From: Lobosporangium transversale
Lineage: Eukaryota; Mortierellomycota; Mortierellomycetes; Mortierellales; Mortierellaceae
Direction: 5' to 3'
DNA length: 64,000 nucleotides
Assembly: GCF_002105155.1 (NCBI RefSeq)
Contig: NW_019029026.1
Span: 186,001-250,000, forward strand
Shown here: piece after piece, positions 58,495 through 64,000 of the stretch
Layout of the letters: the number at the start of each line of letters is the position of its first letter
Numbering within the stretch: the stretch's first letter is position 1
The notes under the pieces: model-generated
What the model saw: only the letters and a program-made list of their open reading frames with translations
The model's database searches: none
What the model was told of the DNA's origin: nothing
Translations under genes and position numbers: made by a program

Positions 58495-60366
58495 TATCAA
58501 CTACGCCGTTTTACCTTCACATAGTTTCCTTTATGATTAAAGCAAGATTCTCTGAAAAGACGATGCTTGATAACTCGATGCACATCCAGCATATCAAGAA
58601 CAGGATCAGCATACTACACAAAGAAAACGAATTACAGATGCGAGTGAGTTTGATGCAAAAGCTTATTGTCGTCTAGTCAATTCATCTGGTCTGCTTTTAG
58701 CTCTAGGACAAACCTTAGATAAACTGGCGGTAAAGATGACAACCTCATACAGCTCCCCCATCTTTTGTAAAAAGGTATCGACCCCTGGACGTTTGATTAC
58801 ATAAACATTGTGTGACTGATTATCAATCTCGACAGGGACTACATAGTCAGCTTGGGGGATAAGCTTTTAGGAAAAAATAATAATAATAATAATTAGAAAT
58901 CCATTTTAGACTTTGAAGCATCTGACGTTGATATCTACCAAACATGGGCCTTTCCCCAGGAATTGCATCTATGCTTCTCTTTACCTTGAAGGAACTATGG
59001 ACAAGGGTTTCATCTAGATCCAATACTAGGCACTTTCTGCCAGTGTGTTCTGGTGCAATAGGACCAAGCAGCCCAGTAAGCTCAACCTCTTGTGATTGAG
59101 GGTGCTCCTAACCATAATAAAACCACGTACGGAGTTATTAAACTTGCATGTACTTTTTTTTTTTTTTAGAGAAATAAAAAGGTACCACAGGAGCAGGAAA
59201 TAAGAAGGATAAGAAGGCGATTGGAAACTTGAGCCCAATCCAGGGCAATACAAATAATGAAATGTAGTGTAGAGCCATAAATTAGTGGCCTCTTTGTGTT
59301 TTTGACATCCTCTGAGCAGTATGCTTCACATTCTATAAAGCAACCACGCCGTCCAATGGAAGTCATAGCTCCAGCGCTCCACAGTTCCCAACGAGATCCA
59401 TGCCAGTAAAAACTTACCCCCTCGGGTTCCTCAATGGTGGTTGTTGCGGTGACGTCTACGATCGCTGGCTGAGGTGGCAGTGATTTTTCATCTGCCAGCT
59501 GGCCTGATACCGCCTTCTTTCCGATGCTAACTGTTGAGGGACGAGCAGGGGACGAACCCACTTGCAGAGATGCATCACTGTCATTCACAAAATTAGCACC
59601 ACAGCAGAAAATAAGAGACAAAAACGACGGTTTCTGAGGTTTGGCCTCCATCGGGTTCTTGCGAGCCTTGACTGAAGTTGATGAAGTTGGGGTATGTGTG
59701 GCATTAATACTGTTGCCATTGCTAGCATTGCTACCGTTGCCGCTGCTGCTGCCGTTGCCGTTGCCATTTCCAGGGACGCTACTGCTGTTGTTGGTTAAAA
59801 CAGCAGAATTTGTTCCTGATGCTGACAGATCACTCAGTGGGCCTGCTGAGGCAGCTAGTATTGGTAGAAAAAAAAATTACTCCATTAATAATAAGTTGAA
59901 GCTGATGAATACCAAGAATATAACATAATATAGAATAGAGTAACGCATGGAAGGATGTATGAATGGTTGAAAGATATGACCAGATGAACGTGCGTATGTG
60001 TTGAAGAGATCGTTTTGTATTGGCTCCGTGAGAGACATCGTGTTATATTTTTTTTTCGAGACTTTTGAGGTGTTTAGAATATGCAAACATGACTTTGCAA
60101 ACTAAAGCACACAAGTGCACGTTTGAATGCAAAAAACAAAGGGGTTAAGGCGTGCAGCATGATCGACCGCACAACAATAGGCAAAGGGGCAAGGGAGTGG
60201 AGGCCCTCCTGGGGGAGAGAGTTCCACCTGTGTTACTGTTTGATTCAACTCTCGCCATCGCTCCGTCCGTCTGCCGTGGGCGCAGCGTAATGCTTTCGGT
60301 CTATCAGTGATAAAAAAGAATATTGACAATACCTTGCTCCTTCGAGGCTTTACTCTTGCCAGACAT
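58174..60366 (-). CDS. PSR1: Psr1/SCP-type DxDxT protein phosphatase
   Basis: Six minus-strand exons (60366-60333, 59854-59418, 59107-58985, 58863-58714, 58613-58515, 58392-58174) encode 353 residues. The N-terminal 155 residues are a low-complexity Asn/Gly/Ser linker followed by [15 protein letters not shown], a di-cysteine segment like the palmitoylated one in SCP/Psr phosphatases. The catalytic domain begins at about residue 160 with [19 protein letters not shown] (DxDxT, nucleophile Asp). It continues with [60 protein letters not shown] and [20 protein letters not shown], all diagnostic of the FCP/SCP HAD family. It ends with [20 protein letters not shown]. Yeast Psr1 acts at the plasma membrane in the salt-stress response with Whi2, while animal SCPs dephosphorylate the RNA polymerase II tail; the fatty-acylation-like cysteines favour the membrane role. 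The first exon encodes only 11 residues, before a 478-nt intron. Confidence 0.92.
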
Positions 60367-62397
60367 AGAATTTCAGACTACTAAAGTTGTCCCTGAGTTT
60401 GTGTGAGGCAAAAAAAAAAAAAAAAAAAAAAAGAATAATTCGGGTTAATCTCTTTAATTCGTTGTAATGATTGGTGATACATGACACATGGAGGGGCTGA
60501 ACGTGCTCGTTGCTAGGGGAAGGAGGGATCATTGACATGCCATGAATGATTTGTAATAATGGGGGTATATTTGAGGGCATATTAAATAGCATCAAAATGA
60601 ATATGGGCAGCATGAGAAGTCTCGGAAGAGGCGAGACACCGCGTGTCAAGATGTGCGACATGAGATCAGAATCAGAAACAGATAGAGTTACCCTCTCAAA
60701 AGAAAACGGGTTACCATCAGAACCGTTTGCCTTCAATTGGATGACTCGAGTTGAGAGGAAAGGACACATCAAAATTAAGACTCACAGATGGAAGACCAAG
60801 GATTATGAGAAAGAGAAAAAAAAAGGGAAACTCTATTTGGATTCTAGATATTAGACAAAGTCAGGGCGGGGAAGGCAATAACGCCTTTTCTTTACAAATA
60901 TGAGAGAGAGGGTGAGTGTTCGTGTGTGACAGAGTGATGGAGAAGGTGTAAGCGTTAATGAATTAATGACGGACAGCGAACAGGAAATGAACCTTTTCTT
61001 CTGTCAAATGAATAAACGGATGGGAATGGATGACTTGCACGGAGGGTGAAAAAAGGACATGAAAGAAAAGAGAGAATAAAAGAATAATAAAAAATAAGAC
61101 AACCTGATAAAAAGGAGCCGATGTTCTCTATAATAGTTTGGATAGGGAAGAATCTTGCCAGAATGGTTGGAAAAAGAAAAGAAATAAGGATGGGGACGGA
61201 AGAGCGCAAATTCTTCATTTGCGCAAAAGGAGAACACATTGCTCTAATGCTCGCATGCTTTTCCTCACATTCTGACAGACTTGTTGTTGTAAAGGTGCCA
61301 AATACAAACACACCATTTACATCTTTTTTTTTTTTTTTTTTACTTTATGCACAATGGTGAGTCATCGTAAGTCTGTGTGAAAAAAAAAAAAAAAAAAAAA
61401 AAGATTCGTTGTATAAAAGGTCGTGTGGAATAGCCGGCAAGGATGAAGCACTTTTTATAATAAGGCAGAGTCTTTCCGAGTCTACTACAGGCGAGTATGC
61501 GTTGGATGAAGGAGAAAGAAGGTTCTTGTAGTGCCTTTTTCCTCAAAAGGAATATCATTGGTGTTTCTCATGTTTCTTTCAACCTGAACATAGGGTGGAA
61601 TATTGAAGTTGGGACATGTAGCCAAGGAGGGGAGAGCTTCACGAGAATTATGAATGAAATTTGTAAATGGTCTAGGGGAAGAAAGGGGAAAGGAGGGACC
61701 CATGGAATAGAAACACTACATTCGCTCACTCGCTCACACATATCAAACATACACGCGCCTAATGCATACCAATAAATACAATTGAAAGTAGAGTATGTGG
61801 GCGTTGTTACAACATGCGACGGAGTATGAAGAGTAAAGAATAGTATGTTGCGAGTGTGTTTTGGCAGTTGGTATAGAAATAAGAGAATCAGATGGTTGAG
61901 AAAGTCGAGATGACTGTGTAATGTAGGTGAGAGTAGGTGATGTTCTTACGTTTCGTTGTTTTTCTGAAGTGGTGAACACACACAAAAAAAAGGATGCTTG
62001 GAAGCAAGACAGAGAGTGAAGAAAAGAGGGCTTCTTCGCAAAAGGAAGAGACCGGTGATAAATATGAAACAGTTATGACACGCAGTGCCCAACAGTGAAT
62101 AAATGAATTAAAGAATGAAGACTGAGGAATGGAGAATAATAAAACGAAAAGGAATGGAGAAAAGTAAATGTGAGTGGGAGTGTGTGGTTGAGAAAGGAGG
62201 GAGGGAGAGAAGGAGAAAGAAAGATGAAGAGCACACTCGAGGATGACAGGAAAGCAGAGGAAAGGACGACGGAAGAGGTGGAAGGACAAGAGGAGAAGAG
62301 AGGAGGGAAAGTGGCCAAAGAAGAAGAGAAAGAGAGAGAGAAAGCTCAGGAATTGAGAATAAAAGGACCAAGATGATGATTGCACAATTTAAAAAAG

Positions 62398-62431
<34 letters not shown>

Positions 62432-63349
62432 GTGGCAAACGGGAAAGAGTGAATAGAGCAAGAAAGGCCGAAAATGTATTGAGGCAAGTTCATGGAATAG
62501 TGAACATGAGCCATGATTCATTTATAATGTAGAAAGAGAAAGAGAGAGGAAGTCATCAATAATCATGAGAACGATCAAGAAGAATGAATATACAACTGCA
62601 ACAACTGCAGCATATTGCCTTTATTTGTGTTTATGCTGATATAACAGAGAGAGAGAGAGAGAGAACATGAAAGACGCCTTTGTGATTAATAGGATGCAAC
62701 ACAAAGGAACAAATCATTGCATCCACTGCATCAATGCAACCTTATTGTAATGAAATCATTTTACAATCGTAGATGTATACTGTTCTCATACCAAAAAGAA
62801 AATGTAGAAGAGAGGATGAGGATGAGGATGGAAAGGATGATCGTATAGTATAGATGACAACAGATCCGTTCGCATCGCATAGAATGGATAGGAGAAAGAG
62901 AAAGAGAAAGAGAAGGTTTGTTAGCCATGAGTGGAAAGAGCATATTGCTGTATAGACAGATGTTTTTTGGGAGAAAGAGAGGAACATCGACAATGCCCCA
63001 GTTGAGAGGTGGGGTAAAGACTTGGGTTTTTGAGAGTAAACTAAGCAGATGCAAGCTGAAGGAAGAGCAATCTTTTATCAAAAAGCTAAAAGCAAAAAGC
63101 AAAAGGACGCGGAGAAATAATGAATGCAACCATATTTGTGTAGTGTGTGTTCATTTTGAGAACAGCAACAGAACAACCACATCGCAATAAACAATTATTT
63201 ATCCTGCTGAGGCATCAATAGAAGCATCAGAAAAAAAGGGGGGAAGGGGAATGGCGGGCATAACATCGCAAGATTATAATCAAGGGATGGGTTTATTTAG
63301 CCTTCTATCCCAAGAGAGCTCTTGTTTTTTCAAATGCGGCTGTTAGATG

Positions 63350-63382
<33 letters not shown>

Positions 63383-63441
63383 CATTTCTCTATTTCAGTT
63401 TGCTCTTTTTTATTTATCAACTTAACAGAGCGGATTATGAA
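60367..63441. other. Purine-rich region without recognised gene
   Basis: This 3.1-kb region is upstream of the phosphatase gene. The plus strand is strongly GA-rich (especially 61990-62360 and 62640-62665), so the minus strand reads as long Ser/Phe/Leu frames that are not credible proteins. It contains A tracts at 60411-60432, 61380-61402 and 62400-62426 and T tracts at 61324-61340. It may be an extended promoter or unspliced leader region of the phosphatase. Confidence 0.5.
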
Positions 63442-64000
63442 TCAGATGAATGTTGTTTCCTTGAATCTCACGCTGATGTTTGCGTCGTAATTGAGGAAAT
63501 TAAGGTTATCTGGGATTTCTTCCTTTACCCCCACTTGTTCTCGGAAGTTGGGTCTAAGAAACCGAAGAACATCGACCCACAACCTGGTTGTGCATCCTGT
63601 TTTTACGCCTTCGTCACACATCTGGTGTAACACGCGAGATTCAATTCTGGGAAGTGCAACTGTTTATCTGTAACAAAACAAAGAGCATAGCCTTACGAGT
63701 CATGTACAAAACCACAACTTGACCTGAATCTGTACTCGCCTAATATATATCTCCATTCCTAGATAAAAGTTAAATACTAATGATATTGTACAGATATACA
63801 ATTTGCTTCTAAATGGATAGAGTACAACTGGTGAACATGATTTAAGAAAAAAAAAAAAAAAAAAAAAAAAAAAGTGTACAGAGCTTCATCGAGATGCACT
63901 ACAACAGCTCGTAACTCTGCAACACCAGAGGTTCCAATCAGAGTGCTGCACTTGTAGACGTGTTCCAAAGTAGATCCGTCCCAGTTCCAGAACAAACTCG
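63442..64000 (-). CDS. Possible 3' end of an unidentified minus-strand gene (partial)
   Basis: At 63655-63442 the minus strand has an open segment after an ACAG acceptor-like site. It includes VKTGCTTRLWVDVLRFLRPN and PDNLNFLNYDANISVRFKET, with a stop at 63442. At 63996-63874 another minus frame reads DGSTLEHVYKCSTLIGTSGV and then AELRAVVVHLDEALY, running out of the window. Both have protein-like composition unlike the homopolymer-rich flanks. The exon link between them (across 63656-63873, with an A tract at 63847-63873 and small possible exons) could not be settled. No family is recognised; a decayed gene is an alternative. Confidence 0.3.

Noticed and set aside
60546-60854. 102-residue plus-strand frame
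   Set aside because: It has no recognisable motif, ends in Lys-rich low complexity and overlaps an equally long frame on the other strand.
61888-62521. Long minus-strand Ser/Phe/Leu-rich frames
   Set aside because: They are products of a strongly GA-rich plus strand. Several frames are open at once and composition is repeat-like.

Overview
The window is nuclear DNA from a filamentous fungus. Genes are split by many short GT-AG introns, with C-ending codons, CT-rich leaders and very frequent A or T homopolymers of 15-35 bases. Three things together point to an early-diverging fungus (Mucoromycota, probably Mortierellomycotina) rather than a yeast or Dikarya: a complex I subunit, a PduO/MMAB-type cobalamin adenosyltransferase, and a zinc-less GPI-type superoxide dismutase. 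The genus cannot be fixed from the sequence alone. No rRNA, tRNA, transposon ORF or CRISPR array was seen. Most gene models below were built by joining exons by hand; in each, splice sites and reading phases agree.

Layout. 1-0.9 kb: 5' part of a kanadaptin-like FHA protein (-). 2.5-5.1 kb: UDP-glucose pyrophosphorylase UGP1 (+). 5.1-11 kb: a long AT-rich gap. 11-12.4 kb: secreted, GPI-anchored copper-only SOD (+). 14-17.4 kb: a 1123-residue disordered protein of unknown function (+). 17.7-19.1 kb: Rxt2 of the Rpd3L histone deacetylase complex (-), divergent from a Ca2+/calmodulin kinase (+, 19.6-22.4 kb) with two micro-exons. 23.4-36.6 kb: two SH3-WW-RasGEF (Cdc25-type) paralogues arranged tail to tail. 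38.3-41.7 kb: the large NAD-dependent glutamate dehydrogenase GDH2 (-). 41.7-46.4 kb: gap with a possible gene relic. 46.4-47.4 kb: an intronless NmrA-like protein (-).

48.3-52.4 kb is a mitochondrial cluster: cobalamin adenosyltransferase (+), complex I subunit NDUFA13/GRIM-19 (-), and a previously easy-to-miss two-exon gene for a roughly 66-residue probable mitochondrial protein (+). The 770-bp spacer between the last two genes holds a strong nested stem-loop. 52.6-56.1 kb: a three-KH-domain RNA-binding protein of FUBP type (-), divergent from prefoldin subunit 3 (56.5-57.6 kb, +). 58.2-60.4 kb: a Psr1/SCP-type DxDxT phosphatase (-). 60.4-63.4 kb shows no convincing gene. The right edge may hold the 3' end of an unidentified minus-strand gene.

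Most genes are housekeeping or signalling genes, and neighbours do not form an obvious pathway. The exceptions are the duplicated Ras activators and the mitochondrial cluster. The best leads are the inverted RasGEF pair with GC-AG introns and a possible alternative last exon, the 8-nt micro-exon coding the kinase catalytic loop, the unnamed small mitochondrial protein with the structured element in front of it, and splice acceptors preceded by pure A tracts.
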